From positions 343,371 through 407,370 of the forward strand of contig JAMLHI010000003.1 in assembly GCA_023957235.1 (NCBI GenBank): a stretch of 64,000 nt of DNA, in the 5' to 3' direction. The stretch is from Chitinophagales bacterium. Lineage in GTDB: Bacteria > Bacteroidota > Bacteroidia > Chitinophagales > JADIYW01. The notes below the pieces were generated by a model. It did no database searches. It worked only from the letters and a program-made list of their open reading frames with translations, and was not told the DNA's origin. Made by a program: the position numbers and the translations under genes. The first letter of the stretch is position 1, and each line of letters starts with the position of its first letter. Of the stretch, positions 26,982-39,045 are shown piece by piece.

Positions 26982-28634
26982 ATGCTTCAAGAAATTTATA
27001 TCCGTAACTATGCTATAATAGAGAAAGCTCAAATTCTTTTTGACCCACATCTAAATGTCATTATAGGAGAGACTGGTGCGGGAAAATCTATTTTGATGGG
27101 TGCAGTTTCATTGGTCTTGGGAAATAGAGCTGATACGCAGGTATTGAAAGATAAGGAAGAAAAATGTATTGTTGAGGCTCATGTGAATATCAAAGAATAT
27201 CAGCTTCAAGATTTTTTTGAGGAGCAGGATTTAGACTATTCAGATATATGTATTATTAGGAGAGAAATCAATCCAAAGGGAAAGAGCAGAGCTTTTATTA
27301 ATGATATTCCAGTGACTTTAGAAGTATTGAAATCATTGACTTCCCAATTAATTGATATTCATGCTCAACATGAAAATAGTCAATTGATGGATGAAGATTT
27401 TTTTATAAAACTATCAGACAAAATAACTAGAAATTCGGACTTGGTTCAATATCAGATTGATTTTGCAAAGTATATAGAGGCTAAAAAGGCACTAAAAAAA
27501 TTTCAAGAAGAAGCTCTTTCTTTTCAAAAAGAGTATGATTTTGTGAAATATCAATATGATGAATTAGATCAGATATTACTTTCTGAGGATTATTGGAATG
27601 AAGTAGAAGAGGAGATAAAAATACTATCAAATGCAGAAGCTATTATTAGGCAACTTCAATTATCTACTGAATTACTCTCTGAAAATGAAATCAATATAGA
27701 AGATCTTTTGATTGAAGTTCAGAAACAATTATTGCCTGTAACTCACTGTAATTCAATGATTGAGTCAGCATATAAAGATATTGATGAAATATTTTTAAAG
27801 TTGAGAAGCTTTGCCAGAGATTTCAAACAGATACAGAACAATATAAGTACTGATGAAAATAGATTGAATGAGCTACTTGAATATCAGACTGCTGTAAATA
27901 GATTAATGCTCAAACATCATTTTAAAGATGTTAAGGATTTGATGGCTTTGAAGATTGAACTCCAATCTAAACTAGAGAAGTTTAGTTTCTCTGATGAAAA
28001 AATTCAAGAATTGCAACAAGAAATTCAAATACATCTAGTGCAATTGACCCTTCTAGGAGCTCAGATGTCTATGATGCGAAAAAAACAAGCGGATGTTTTC
28101 TGTGCTTCTATTTCAGATGTTTTGAAAGATTTAGGTATGCCCTTTGCCAAAGTTAACTTTCAATTTGAAAAATTATCAGAGCCTAATCAATTGGGTTGGG
28201 ACAAAGTGATATTTTTATTTGCTCCAAATAAAGGAAGCCAATTCCAAAATTTGCATCAAGTGGGTTCAGGAGGTGAAAAATCTAGATTGATGTTGGCAAT
28301 TAAATCGCTTGTAGCAAAAGAAACTTCACTGCCGACTATGATATTAGATGAGATAGATACCGGAACATCAGGTGAAGTCGCTATTAAAACCGGTGAGTTG
28401 CTGAAACAAATCAGTCAACAACATCAAGTAATTACTATTACCCATTTGCCACAGGTGGCTGCAGCTGGCAAGAAACATTTCTTAGTTTATAAAGAACATT
28501 TGGATGATAAGAGTATTACTAATATTAAGACCTTGGATGCCAATGAAACAGTCTTAGAAATTGCCAAAATGCTTAGTGGGGCAATTCCTACAAAAGCAGC
28601 TATTGATAATGCCAAAAATTTGATTGGAAATTAA
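26982..28634 (+). CDS. recN: DNA repair protein RecN
   Basis: This 550-residue SMC-like ATPase acts in double-strand-break repair. The N-terminus has IRNYAIIEKA and Walker A GETGAGKS (30-37), and long coiled-coil segments span roughly 150-370. The C-terminal half has the ABC signature VGSGGEKSRLMLA and Walker B TMILDEIDTGTSGEVA, then THLPQVAAA. Length and domain order match RecN. Confidence 0.95.
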   Translation: MLQEIYIRNYAIIEKAQILFDPHLNVIIGETGAGKSILMGAVSLVLGNRADTQVLKDKEEKCIVEAHVNIKEYQLQDFFEEQDLDYSDICIIRREINPKGKSRAFINDIPVTLEVLKSLTSQLIDIHAQHENSQLMDEDFFIKLSDKITRNSDLVQYQIDFAKYIEAKKALKKFQEEALSFQKEYDFVKYQYDELDQILLSEDYWNEVEEEIKILSNAEAIIRQLQLSTELLSENEINIEDLLIEVQKQLLPVTHCNSMIESAYKDIDEIFLKLRSFARDFKQIQNNISTDENRLNELLEYQTAVNRLMLKHHFKDVKDLMALKIELQSKLEKFSFSDEKIQELQQEIQIHLVQLTLLGAQMSMMRKKQADVFCASISDVLKDLGMPFAKVNFQFEKLSEPNQLGWDKVIFLFAPNKGSQFQNLHQVGSGGEKSRLMLAIKSLVAKETSLPTMILDEIDTGTSGEVAIKTGELLKQISQQHQVITITHLPQVAAAGKKHFLVYKEHLDDKSITNIKTLDANETVLEIAKMLSGAIPTKAAIDNAKNLIGN

Positions 28635-28964
28635 CTTTTGTTATCCTTATCTCAATTTGTTTATTACATTTTATAGTAAGTATTCATCTAATAATATCAA
28701 ATCCATATTTCATTTGTTACACTGAAATTGTATTTTGATATTGCTGACATTCTCTCATGATGAAAGGATGACACTTTATTTTTAGGGTGAAAAGGTCGTT
28801 TTGACGAATAAATCAATTGTAAATCAAGCAAAATGACAAATATGATGATAATGAAAATTGTTAAGAAGAGAAAAAATCTAAGTCAGATAGCTCTAATGCT
28901 TCATTATCTCAATATTAAATTATTTAGTTTATAGGAACTATGTGAAGAAGTTTTAGCTATTTTT
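28635..28964. other. Intergenic region between recN and atpD
   Basis: This AT-rich stretch has no gene I can support and no clear recN terminator. The promoter of atpD lies at its right end and is listed separately. Confidence 0.5.
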
Positions 28965-30537
<1,573 letters not shown>

Positions 30538-30544
30538 ATAAAAA

Positions 30545-30787
30545 ATGCAATTAGATATTTTAACACCAGAAGGGAAAGTTTATAGCGGAGAGGCAGATGC
30601 AGTACAATTGCCCGGATTGGATGGTTTGTTTCAGATTTTGAACAATCACGCTCCTCTAATTGCTGCTTTGGCTGAAGGTGTTGTGAAGGTTCAAAGTAAA
30701 AATGAAAAGAAAACTTTTAATATCAAAACAGGTATTGTTGAGGTTTTTAATAATAAAATTTCTGTTTTGACTGAAGGGGTTGCTTAA
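30545..30787 (+). CDS. atpC: ATP synthase F1 subunit epsilon (short form)
   Basis: This 80-residue protein starts 7 bp after atpD. It corresponds to the N-terminal beta-sandwich of epsilon (LDILTPEGKVYSGEADAVQLPG...GLFQILNNHAPLIAAL). The C-terminal helical hairpin that inhibits ATPase activity in many bacteria is missing, as is common in this phylum. A strong terminator follows. Confidence 0.93.
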   Translation: MQLDILTPEGKVYSGEADAVQLPGLDGLFQILNNHAPLIAALAEGVVKVQSKNEKKTFNIKTGIVEVFNNKISVLTEGVA

Positions 30788-30812
30788 AGTTATTAACTTA
30801 AAATGTATATTT

Positions 30813-30846
30813 AAGGGAGATTTTAAAACAATCTCCCTTTTTTATT
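30813..30846 (+). terminator. Rho-independent terminator after atpC
   Basis: AAGGGAGATT (30813-30822) pairs perfectly with AATCTCCCTT (30830-30839) around a 7-base loop, followed by a T tract. It ends directly before the start of the next lipoprotein gene. Confidence 0.9.
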
Positions 30847-30847
30847 T

Positions 30848-31606
30848 ATGAACACGCGCTATTTATTTTTATTTATTTTTATTTATTTTTCCTTTTTAGC
30901 TTGTAAAAAAGAAAAGAGAAACGAACCTCCTGCTGTTATTAGCTATAATATTAAGACGATAATTGGTTCTAGTACATTTTTAAAATATTCATACAATGAA
31001 CAAGGTTATCTTAGTCATTTAGAAGGGAAAGATAGAGATAAGAGTATCTCTTGTGATATTATATATGACAAAGATAGAGTCTATCTCGACTATTTTAATA
31101 AAACTGCCAATGAGAAATGGTGGGTGATATTGGAAATTGATTCTGTAAGCGGATATATTCAGAAATATGATGACGGAATGTATGTCGCTACCTTTTTGTA
31201 TGATTCATTAGGTTTTAATGATGGTCAAAACAGAGTAGTGTCTAGTTTTTATCATGGAGGAAAGTATAAAGGGGATTCTCTTTGTTACCAAATAAGCTAT
31301 AACCCCAATGGTACTCTGAAATCTTGTAATTTTAGAGGAGAAGTTAGAGCTTATGATTATTATTATGATCAAGAATTTAGCTCCAATGTGATTACTTTTT
31401 ATTCAGATGCTGTCTTGGGTAGATTTGACAGAATTATCACTTACCTTCCTTATACATTTGGTCCGCCACAAAAATTTTTACCAAAATCTATGGTTCGTTC
31501 CAATGCTTTTTATACCAATTTCAAATATGATAAAGATGAGTATGGTCGTGTGAAGACTATCTTTGAAAATGGTGCAGGTACAAGTTATGAGTATATGGAA
31601 GAATAG
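30848..31606 (+). CDS. Hypothetical lipoprotein
   Basis: This 252-residue protein has a lipoprotein signal peptide (YLFLFIFIYFSFLACKK) with Cys at the lipobox. The mature part has repeated YxYNEQGYLSHLEG- and YDKDEYGRVKTI-like units, weakly like the YD/RHS-type beta-repeats seen in many Bacteroidota surface lipoproteins. No catalytic motif is visible. It starts just past the atpC terminator, so it needs its own promoter or read-through. Confidence 0.75.
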   Translation: MNTRYLFLFIFIYFSFLACKKEKRNEPPAVISYNIKTIIGSSTFLKYSYNEQGYLSHLEGKDRDKSISCDIIYDKDRVYLDYFNKTANEKWWVILEIDSVSGYIQKYDDGMYVATFLYDSLGFNDGQNRVVSSFYHGGKYKGDSLCYQISYNPNGTLKSCNFRGEVRAYDYYYDQEFSSNVITFYSDAVLGRFDRIITYLPYTFGPPQKFLPKSMVRSNAFYTNFKYDKDEYGRVKTIFENGAGTSYEYMEE

Positions 31607-31683
31607 CTGCTTTGCAAGATTCATCTAGGTTTAATAAACTTTTTTCTGATTAGAATGTCATTTTTATAGTTTAAAGATGATTT

Positions 31684-33690
31684 ATGTCTAATCAGTTATT
31701 TCGTGCTCTTTCTCCATATCTATTACAACATGCTAATAATCCTGTCCATTGGCAAGAATGGTCACCTGATGCTTTGAATGAGGCCAAAAGATTAGATAGG
31801 CTGATTATAATCAGTATCGGTTATTCTGCTTGCCACTGGTGTCATGTCATGGAGCATGAATCTTTTGAAGATGATGAAGTGGCTCAAATAATGAACAAAT
31901 ACTTTATCTCAATTAAAGTAGATAGAGAAGAAAGACCTGATATTGATCAGATATATATGAATGCAGCTATGCTGATTCAAGGGCAAGGTGGTTGGCCCTT
32001 AAATGTGATTGCTCTTCCAGATGGTAGTCCTATTTTTGCTGGTACTTATTTCCCAAAATCCAACTGGATAAATTTGTTAAACTATTTTATTGAACAATAT
32101 ACCCATCATTCTCAAAAATTAATTGAACAAGCTGAGCATATTTCAAAGGGCTTAAAACAATTTGAACAAATTCCATTAATAAAGGAAACTCATCATCTCA
32201 ATATAGATCTTCTTTCGCAACAATGGTCATTATGGAAATCTCAGATAGATAGACGCTTTGGAGGTCGAAATGGAGCTCCTAAATTTGTAATGCCCAATAA
32301 CTATGAATTTTTGTTGAGATATGCCAAATCTTCTGGTTCTGAGGAAGTGAAAGATTTTGTTCAGCTGACTTTAACAAAAATTGCTTTAGGTGGAATCAAT
32401 GATGCTATTTCTGGTGGTTTTATGAGGTACTCTGTAGATGAAAAATGGCATATCCCGCATTTTGAGAAAATGCTTTATGATAATGCTCAGCTGATATCTT
32501 GCTATGCACAAGCATATCGAGCATTTGGTGTCTCATTGTTTAAAGATGTGATTTATCAAGTTAAAGATTGGCTTCTTGAAGAGATGAAAGCTAAAGATGG
32601 TGGTTTTTATGCTGCCTTGGATGCAGATAGTGAAGGAATCGAGGGAAAGTTCTATATATGGAAATGGGAGGAATTGGAAGATATTTTAAAAGATAATCTT
32701 TATCCTTTTGCTGATTATTATCATTGTACTAAAAGAGGAAATTGGGAGCATGGATATAACCATTTGCATAGTGAGATACCTTTAGAAGAATATTGTAGAG
32801 TCAATCATTTGGAGGAGAGACAGACTAAAAATCTTTTCCAACAATGCAAAAAATTATTAAAGGCTCAACGTGAGCGACGAATACGTCCCTCTACAGATGA
32901 TAAAAGAATCTGTGCTTGGAATGCTTTACTCCTCACAGCATGGGTCCAGGCATATTGGGCCACTAAAGATGTCAACTTCTTAAATGAAGCTATTGAGTTA
33001 AGTGAGTTTTTTGAAGAGAAACTGATGGATAATGAAGAGTTATGGCATACATACAATCATAATACTTCGTATATAAAAGGTTTTTTATCAGATTACGCTC
33101 CAACTATTCAAGCATATATTCATCTTTATCAATCCACTTTTAAAGAAAAATATCTTTTACAGGCTTATCGTTGGATGGAATGGACAGTTCAACATTTTTA
33201 TGATGAAAAGTTGAAAATGTTTTCACTCAATGCGCACAATGCAGAACAGTTAGTCAGCCGTCCAATTGAAATTCAGGATAATGTGATTTCTTCTTCTAAT
33301 GCTATAATAGCTAGATGTTTGTGGCAATTAGGGGCGTATTTTGATAATACTTCTTTTAAGAATATGTCTCAAGATATGTTACAAAATGTATTGAATGATG
33401 TAAAAAAGTATCCTGCTTATTATGCTGAATGGTCTATATTGTTATGGGAACAATTGCACCCTTTTTATGAGGTTGCCTTTACTTCTGAACGACCAGATGA
33501 ACAATTGTGTCAATTGTATTCAGAACATTTTTTGCCTCAAGTATTACCAATAGGAACTGATCAAATTTTGAGCAAAATACCTTTGTTGAAGGATAAAAAA
33601 TCTCCTTATATTTATGTTTGCAAAGAAAAGACTTGTGGTCCTCCAATAAAGAGTTTGCAGGAATTGTTATTTGCTATTCAAGAGAAATAA
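31684..33690 (+). CDS. DUF255 / YyaL-type thioredoxin-domain protein
   Basis: This 668-residue protein starts MSNQLFRALSPYLLQHANNP. The N-terminal thioredoxin-like domain has SACHWCHVMEHESF (CxxC) and VDREERPDID, the signature of the DUF255/SPATA20 family. The large C-terminal part is an alpha/alpha-barrel resembling N-acylglucosamine epimerase (GGFMRYSVDEKWHIPHFEKMLYDNAQL). The physiological reaction is unknown. There is no signal peptide. Length and order match the family. Confidence 0.92.
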   Translation: MSNQLFRALSPYLLQHANNPVHWQEWSPDALNEAKRLDRLIIISIGYSACHWCHVMEHESFEDDEVAQIMNKYFISIKVDREERPDIDQIYMNAAMLIQGQGGWPLNVIALPDGSPIFAGTYFPKSNWINLLNYFIEQYTHHSQKLIEQAEHISKGLKQFEQIPLIKETHHLNIDLLSQQWSLWKSQIDRRFGGRNGAPKFVMPNNYEFLLRYAKSSGSEEVKDFVQLTLTKIALGGINDAISGGFMRYSVDEKWHIPHFEKMLYDNAQLISCYAQAYRAFGVSLFKDVIYQVKDWLLEEMKAKDGGFYAALDADSEGIEGKFYIWKWEELEDILKDNLYPFADYYHCTKRGNWEHGYNHLHSEIPLEEYCRVNHLEERQTKNLFQQCKKLLKAQRERRIRPSTDDKRICAWNALLLTAWVQAYWATKDVNFLNEAIELSEFFEEKLMDNEELWHTYNHNTSYIKGFLSDYAPTIQAYIHLYQSTFKEKYLLQAYRWMEWTVQHFYDEKLKMFSLNAHNAEQLVSRPIEIQDNVISSSNAIIARCLWQLGAYFDNTSFKNMSQDMLQNVLNDVKKYPAYYAEWSILLWEQLHPFYEVAFTSERPDEQLCQLYSEHFLPQVLPIGTDQILSKIPLLKDKKSPYIYVCKEKTCGPPIKSLQELLFAIQEK

Positions 33691-33793
33691 ATTTGACATC
33701 AATTTATTGGATTTTTGAGTTCAAATGAAAATGGATTCTTTTACTCTTATAATTTTGGTATGCTTTTTATGACTTTGTTTATAAATTGATTGA

Positions 33794-34984
33794 ATGAGAA
33801 TATTTTACATCTATGTGGTTATAGTTTTGTTGTTAGGAGCTAATTCGTGTACAAGTGCTCTTAAAAGTTTTGATAGAAAAGATTATGACTCTTCTGTAGC
33901 TATTATTATTGATAAAATCGCTAAAAATAAAAAGGTAAAAGATGATGATGTTCGACTTTTGGAAGAGGCATATCTTCGTGCTGTTGAGAAAGATAAAACC
34001 AAGATTCAACAACTGAAAGCTTCCAACTACCAAGGGCAAAATTGGATAGAGATATTTAATCTCTATTCTGCAATGATGAAAAGACAAGATGCTATATTGC
34101 GTATCTCTCCTATATATCTTTCTGATGGTCGTTCATTTACACCAGAAACTTATCCTCTCCATCCAGCCAGAGAAGAAGCTAGAGAAGGTGCAGCAGAATA
34201 TCATTATCAGATTGCAATCGAGCTAATGAAATCGGGACTGCGCTCTGATGCAAGAGAGGCATATAATCACTTGGATTGCATATTTTTTTATTACAAAGAT
34301 TATAAAGACGCAAAAGATTTATTAGTAAAAGCAAAAGATCAGGGAACGGCTTATGTGCTGATGTCAGTAGATAAAAATCCACAATTATTTCTTCCCAAAG
34401 ATTTTGAATATGAATTATTTAACTATAACTATGGCAGTGCCTTGAATAATAATTGGGTAAAAGTCCATACATCTGCCATGAATGGAGTCTCTTACAGTTT
34501 TGCTGTGCGATTGATATTATCCGAGTCTTACATTTCGCCTGAGAAGATTAAAGAAAGTTCTTATGTTGATGAAAGGGAGATTGAAGATGGCTGGAAATAT
34601 ATTTATGATAGTCGAGGAAATGTGATGAAAGATTCATTGGGTAATGATATCAAAGTGCCAAAGATTGTAAAAATAAGTGCTAGAATTGTTGAAGTTCAGA
34701 TGAATCGTTCAGCGATGGTTAGAGGTTCAATAGATTTTTATGATTTTAATAAGAAGAGAAATATCAAGCAAGAAGTAGCACAAGGAGAAGCAGTTTTTAA
34801 TCACTATTATGCGACTTATTCAGGTAATAAAAATGCATTGACAGAAGAATCTAAGAAAAAGATAACTAATGGTCCTGCTCCTTTTCCTTCTGATGCAGAT
34901 ATGATATTGTTGGCTACCAATGAATTGAAAAAGCAGTTTAGAAATATTTTTTCTGCTAATAGTAAGTTGTTTAATTATGATTAG
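33794..34984 (+). CDS. Hypothetical lipoprotein with helical repeats
   Basis: This 396-residue protein has a lipoprotein signal (YIYVVIVLLLGANSCTSA). The N-terminal half is helical and resembles TPR-type repeats (DYDSSVAIIIDKI; EGAAEYHYQIAIELMKSG). The C-terminal half is beta-rich. The homologues I recall in Bacteroidota are uncharacterised lipoproteins. It lies 9 bp before mnmH and may share a transcript. Confidence 0.7.
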   Translation: MRIFYIYVVIVLLLGANSCTSALKSFDRKDYDSSVAIIIDKIAKNKKVKDDDVRLLEEAYLRAVEKDKTKIQQLKASNYQGQNWIEIFNLYSAMMKRQDAILRISPIYLSDGRSFTPETYPLHPAREEAREGAAEYHYQIAIELMKSGLRSDAREAYNHLDCIFFYYKDYKDAKDLLVKAKDQGTAYVLMSVDKNPQLFLPKDFEYELFNYNYGSALNNNWVKVHTSAMNGVSYSFAVRLILSESYISPEKIKESSYVDEREIEDGWKYIYDSRGNVMKDSLGNDIKVPKIVKISARIVEVQMNRSAMVRGSIDFYDFNKKRNIKQEVAQGEAVFNHYYATYSGNKNALTEESKKKITNGPAPFPSDADMILLATNELKKQFRNIFSANSKLFNYD

Positions 34985-34993
34985 AACCATCAG

Positions 34994-36028
34994 ATGATTA
35001 AGCGAATATCTTTTCAGGAATACATTTCTGATTTTTCATCATTGCCTTTGTTAGATGTTCGTACACCTTTAGAATTTGACCATGGGCATATTCTTAACGC
35101 ATTGAATCTTCCTCTTTTCTCTAATGAAGAAAGGGTTAATGTTGGTACTACCTATAAGCAATCAGGAAGAGAAAAGGCTATTCTATTGGGCTTTGATATA
35201 GTTGGTACTAAATGGAGAGGTTTTATTGAGACAGCTTTAGTAATTGCACCTGATAAGAAAATAGGAGTGTATTGTTGGCGTGGTGGTATGCGTAGTGGTT
35301 CTTTGGCTTGGGCGCTAGATTTCTATGGTTTTGAAGTGTATGTGATTCAGGGAGGATATAAAGCTTATCGAAATTGGGTGTTACAGCAATTTGATTTGAA
35401 ATATCCACTTTTGGTCTTAGGAGGAATGACCGGTTCGCATAAAACAGAAGTATTGAAAGAATTTACAAAATTAGGAAGACAAGTTATTGATTTAGAAGAG
35501 TTAGCACAACATAAAGGTTCTGCTTTTGGTAGCAAAAATTATTTATCTCAGCCTACTCAAGAGCAGTTTGAAAACAAGTTGGCAACGATTTTATATCATT
35601 TTGATTTGAATAAAAAAATTTGGGTAGAAGATGAAAGCTATCGTATTGGGCAAATAATTATACCTAAGAATTTTTGGATTCAGATGCAATCTGACTTGTT
35701 GATAGAATTAAAAATTAGCCATGAAGAGAGAGTACAATATCTCCTAAAAGAATATGGAGTATTAGATAAAAAATTTTTGACAGATGCCACTTCAAATATC
35801 CGCAAAAGATTAGGACCTCAGCATTACAAAGCTGCTTTAATTGCTTTAGAGGAAGATAGAATACAAGATTTTATTGAGATTGTTTTAGTATATTATGACA
35901 AGGCTTACCAGTTTTGCCTTCTTAAAAGGGACTCGCAAAAGGTGTTAGGGATGGATATACAATATGAAAGTTCGGAGAAAGCTGCCCAACAAGTTTTAGA
36001 ATATTTACATATACACTCTATAGATTGA
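34994..36028 (+). CDS. mnmH: tRNA 2-selenouridine synthase
   Basis: This 344-residue enzyme replaces sulfur by selenium in 2-thiouridine at the wobble position of some tRNAs, using selenophosphate. The N-terminal rhodanese domain has [14 protein letters not shown] and the active-site loop [13 protein letters not shown]. The C-terminal P-loop is [13 protein letters not shown]. The stop overlaps the open frame of selD, which supplies the selenophosphate. Confidence 0.93.
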   Translation: MIKRISFQEYISDFSSLPLLDVRTPLEFDHGHILNALNLPLFSNEERVNVGTTYKQSGREKAILLGFDIVGTKWRGFIETALVIAPDKKIGVYCWRGGMRSGSLAWALDFYGFEVYVIQGGYKAYRNWVLQQFDLKYPLLVLGGMTGSHKTEVLKEFTKLGRQVIDLEELAQHKGSAFGSKNYLSQPTQEQFENKLATILYHFDLNKKIWVEDESYRIGQIIIPKNFWIQMQSDLLIELKISHEERVQYLLKEYGVLDKKFLTDATSNIRKRLGPQHYKAALIALEEDRIQDFIEIVLVYYDKAYQFCLLKRDSQKVLGMDIQYESSEKAAQQVLEYLHIHSID

Positions 36029-36051
36029 TAAGAAGAATAATTGATAAAAAT

Positions 36052-37086
36052 ATGGAAGATATCAGATTGACACAATATTCTCATGGTGCTGGATGTGGCT
36101 GTAAAATTAGTCCATCTGTTTTAGATAAAATTCTTCATCATACTTCTATAATTAATAAAGATAGCCGATTGATAGTGGGCAATCAAGAACGTGATGATGC
36201 CGCAGTCTATGACTTAGGTAATGGTACTGCATTAATTTCAACAACTGACTTTTTTATGCCGATTGTTGATGATCCTTTTGATTTTGGTCGTATAGCTGCC
36301 ACCAATGCTATCAGTGATGTCTATGCGATGGGAGGAAAGCCCATACTGTCAATAGCGATATTGGGATGGCCTATTCATCAATTGGCTCCTGAGATTGCTC
36401 AAAGAGTCTTAGAAGGAGCGAGGTCGGTATGTGCAAAAGCTGGTATTACCTTGGCAGGAGGACATAGTATAGATTCACCTGAACCTATATTTGGCTTAGC
36501 TGTTAATGGCTTGATTGAAATCAAAAATTTAAAGAGAAATTCTACTGCAACACTTGGGAATAAGTTGTATCTGACTAAAGCATTGGGAGTCGGGGCATTG
36601 TCAACAGCTTTGAAAAAGGGAATATTACAATCAGATGATGCTAAAATTATTTTAGATAGTATGACCTCCCTAAATAGTCTTGGCGAGGAGTTGGGGCAAA
36701 TGGAAGGAGTTAAGGCTATGACTGATGTGACTGGGTTTGGATTACTGGGTCATTTAGTGGAAATGTGTGAGGCAAGTCGCTTGACTGCAGTGATTGAGTT
36801 TGGTAAAATCCCAACAATCAGCTCTCTAAATGAATATTTAAACCAAAATTGCATACCTGGTGGCACAACTAGAAATTGGGCTAGTTATGGACATAAAATT
36901 GGAGCTGTCACAGAACGGCAAAAATTAATTTTAGCAGATCCTCAGACAAGCGGTGGATTATTAATTGCTGTAGATCAGGACTTTTCTCAAGATTTTGAAA
37001 ATTATTTAGCTCAAAAAAATATCCATCTTGTTTCTTTTGGTTATTTGGTGGAAGAGAACAATATAGAAAGAGTAAAAGTGATATAA
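36052..37086 (+). CDS. selD: Selenide, water dikinase (selenophosphate synthase)
   Basis: This 344-residue enzyme makes selenophosphate from selenide and ATP. The start is taken as ATG 36052 ([19 protein letters not shown]), which fits the family length; a TTG at 36025 would overlap mnmH. The catalytic site is the GAGCGCK stretch with Cys, not selenocysteine, followed by the ATP-binding DDAAVYDLG. The pairing with mnmH suggests selenium is used for tRNA here; no selA/selB is in the window. Confidence 0.95.
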   Translation: MEDIRLTQYSHGAGCGCKISPSVLDKILHHTSIINKDSRLIVGNQERDDAAVYDLGNGTALISTTDFFMPIVDDPFDFGRIAATNAISDVYAMGGKPILSIAILGWPIHQLAPEIAQRVLEGARSVCAKAGITLAGGHSIDSPEPIFGLAVNGLIEIKNLKRNSTATLGNKLYLTKALGVGALSTALKKGILQSDDAKIILDSMTSLNSLGEELGQMEGVKAMTDVTGFGLLGHLVEMCEASRLTAVIEFGKIPTISSLNEYLNQNCIPGGTTRNWASYGHKIGAVTERQKLILADPQTSGGLLIAVDQDFSQDFENYLAQKNIHLVSFGYLVEENNIERVKVI

Positions 37087-37175
37087 TTGCCGATATTCAA
37101 ATGTTTTATTGAGTAATATTTTTATTTTTATTTAGATTGTGATTTATATCATAAATTCTATATCTTGTATTGTCA

Positions 37176-37183
37176 TATATTTG
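37176..37183 (+). promoter_or_regulatory. Possible -7 promoter element of the cytochrome c gene
   Basis: TATATTTG matches the TAnnTTTG consensus 24 bp before the ATG at 37208. The expected -33 TTTG is not present at the right distance, so this is only a partial match. Confidence 0.4.
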
Positions 37184-37207
37184 TCTTTAAATAAAACACT
37201 TTAAATT

Positions 37208-37702
37208 ATGAAAAGGAACTTATTAATTGCATTGTCTTTTGCATCTTTCTTATTTTATGTTGCTTGTTCCAACGAAAACCAATCAAGTACTTCAACTGAA
37301 ACAACAGCTCCTGTTGCTGAAGAGAGTGCATCTGCTTCTGATGAAACCCCGTATGATCCTACTCGTGGAGAAGGTAAGTATGATGAGAGCAATTTGGTCT
37401 TAGGTGCTTTGGATAAAGCAATGGCAGAAAAAGGAAAAGCAATATCTAATACAAAATGTACTTCTTGCCACAAAATGTCTGATGAGCGTTTGGTAGGTCC
37501 AGGATGGAAAGGGGTAACATCAAGAAGAACTCCTCATTGGTTGATGAACTTTATCACTAATCCTGATCCAATGATTGACAAAGACCCTGAAGTTCAATCT
37601 CAATTAGAAATTTGTTTAGTGCGTATGCCTGACCAAAATTTGGGAGATGATGAAGCTAGAAGTATTTTGGAGTATATGCGTGAAAATGACGGAGTAAAAT
37701 AA
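37208..37702 (+). CDS. Lipoprotein cytochrome c (monoheme)
   Basis: This 164-residue protein has a lipobox FYVAC with Cys20, then a Ser/Thr/Glu-rich spacer (25-50) and a class I cytochrome c domain: C84-T-S-C87-H88 binds heme and M140 (VRMPDQNL) is the likely sixth ligand. It should be an electron carrier on the outer face of a membrane. It lies between the selenium genes and a truncated hemoglobin gene. Confidence 0.9.
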   Translation: MKRNLLIALSFASFLFYVACSNENQSSTSTETTAPVAEESASASDETPYDPTRGEGKYDESNLVLGALDKAMAEKGKAISNTKCTSCHKMSDERLVGPGWKGVTSRRTPHWLMNFITNPDPMIDKDPEVQSQLEICLVRMPDQNLGDDEARSILEYMRENDGVK

Positions 37703-37753
37703 TTTTAATTTTTAAATAGTAAATCTTTTATTAGGTTTTCAAATCATTTTAAG

Positions 37754-37797
37754 GGCTGTAATTGTTGTATTATCTAACAACTTTTACAGCCTTTTTT
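37754..37797 (+). terminator. Rho-independent terminator after the cytochrome c gene
   Basis: GGCTGTAA (37754-37761) pairs with TTACAGCC (37784-37791); an inner GTTGT/ACAAC pair extends the stem. A run of six T follows. Confidence 0.88.
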
Positions 37798-37821
37798 AAT
37801 TGAATTCTGTCAAAATATCTT

Positions 37822-38193
37822 ATGAAACCTGACGTTTCTAATCGGGAAGAACTCTATCATGCGATGGTGCTTTTTTATGACAAAATAAAAGAGGATGAAT
37901 TATTAAGCCCGTTTTTTGGTGGTCAAAATTTCCCCTTTAATTGGGACAAGCATATTCAAATGATGTGTTCCTTTTGGGAAAATATATTGTTTTTTACAGG
38001 TGACTATGAGGGAAATCCGCTGGGGACTCATAAACTTGTTCATCAAAAAATGATTACTCAGCCTATTCATTTTGAGAGATGGATGGATTTGTTTTATGAA
38101 GTTTTAGAAACGCATTTTGAAGGTGATAATATAGATAAAATGAAAGGCCATGCTCAAGCAATAGCCAAAGTCATGCAACAACAAATTTTTTGA
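37822..38193 (+). CDS. Group III truncated hemoglobin
   Basis: This 123-residue protein has the trHbIII pattern: LYHAMVLFYDKIKEDELLSPFF at the start, WENILFFTGDYEGNPLGTH, and the proximal-His segment PIHFERWMDLFYEVL. Such proteins bind heme and are often linked to nitric oxide or oxygen handling. Another member is encoded at 51680-52075. Confidence 0.88.
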   Translation: MKPDVSNREELYHAMVLFYDKIKEDELLSPFFGGQNFPFNWDKHIQMMCSFWENILFFTGDYEGNPLGTHKLVHQKMITQPIHFERWMDLFYEVLETHFEGDNIDKMKGHAQAIAKVMQQQIF

Positions 38194-38550
38194 TAAATCC
38201 ATCATTGAATATTTTTAGCTTATCACTATTGATGAAATGAAGTATTCCATTCTTCAAAAGGTGATGTGAATGATTCAACAATTTTAGCAGAATGCCTTTA
38301 TTGTTATTTATCAAATTAAATGATAATATTTAATTCTTTGTAGAACTTAATTTTGTTTTGAAATATTAGGCAATGACTACATAATTAATCATCCTTTGGC
38401 ATCGTACAGTAAAAGCTACTAGTAAATATGGCTAATACCATTTGGATTAAATAGAAAAGCCGCTTTGAATGTATTGAAAAGGTGGGATTTTTGAAAAAAA
38501 TGTAGAACACAACTAAGCATCCTCCTCTGTTATTTTTTAGATGATAAATT
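38194..38550. other. Intergenic region, nothing recognised
   Basis: This AT-rich stretch lies between convergent genes. I see no ORF of note, no repeat and no clear terminator. Confidence 0.5.
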
Positions 38551-39045
38551 TTATAACTCGTAATCCATAATTGGATTGCCTATAATTGTTGTATTTTCAG
38601 AAAGCACTGCTTTGTCTCCTTTTTTGATAAGATATAACAACATTAATGGAAATAAAAACAATCCAACACCTAAACCGACACCCAAAACTTTACCTTGAAT
38701 ATTTTCAGGCTCTACTGCTACCCCTCCTCTAAGATCAATAGTTTGTCCATCAACAGCTTGTACACTCTTTAGCTTAACATCTACAACCCCGGCTTTTCCA
38801 ACAGATTTTCTATTTTTCAATTTAAGATCTACCAATACTGGAGTTCCTTCGGTAATAACCACATTACCTTTAGAATCTTTAATGTCTTTAATAACTTGGA
38901 ATTGGTAAGTTGCATTTTTTGTTTCACTTGAAATAGCTTCTACGTTTCTTATAGGAATACTTGTAGAACTTTTCAAAATACCATTTGCATATCCCATCTG
39001 AAAAATCATAAGGAATGCCATAAATAAAGCAGATAATCTTTTCAT
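38551..39045 (-). CDS. Hypothetical exported membrane protein
   Basis: This 164-residue protein has a cleavable signal peptide (LSALFMAFLMIFQMGYANG) followed by a beta-rich domain with VITEGTPVLVDLKLKNRKSVGKAG and DLRGGVAVEPEN. That pattern suggests a barrel-like sandwich, as in proteins that handle a conversion of a conduction or gating part, but I do not recognise the family. A glycine-rich transmembrane helix lies near residues 118-140. It is monocistronic. Confidence 0.65.
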   Translation of the reverse strand: MKRLSALFMAFLMIFQMGYANGILKSSTSIPIRNVEAISSETKNATYQFQVIKDIKDSKGNVVITEGTPVLVDLKLKNRKSVGKAGVVDVKLKSVQAVDGQTIDLRGGVAVEPENIQGKVLGVGLGVGLFLFPLMLLYLIKKGDKAVLSENTTIIGNPIMDYEL

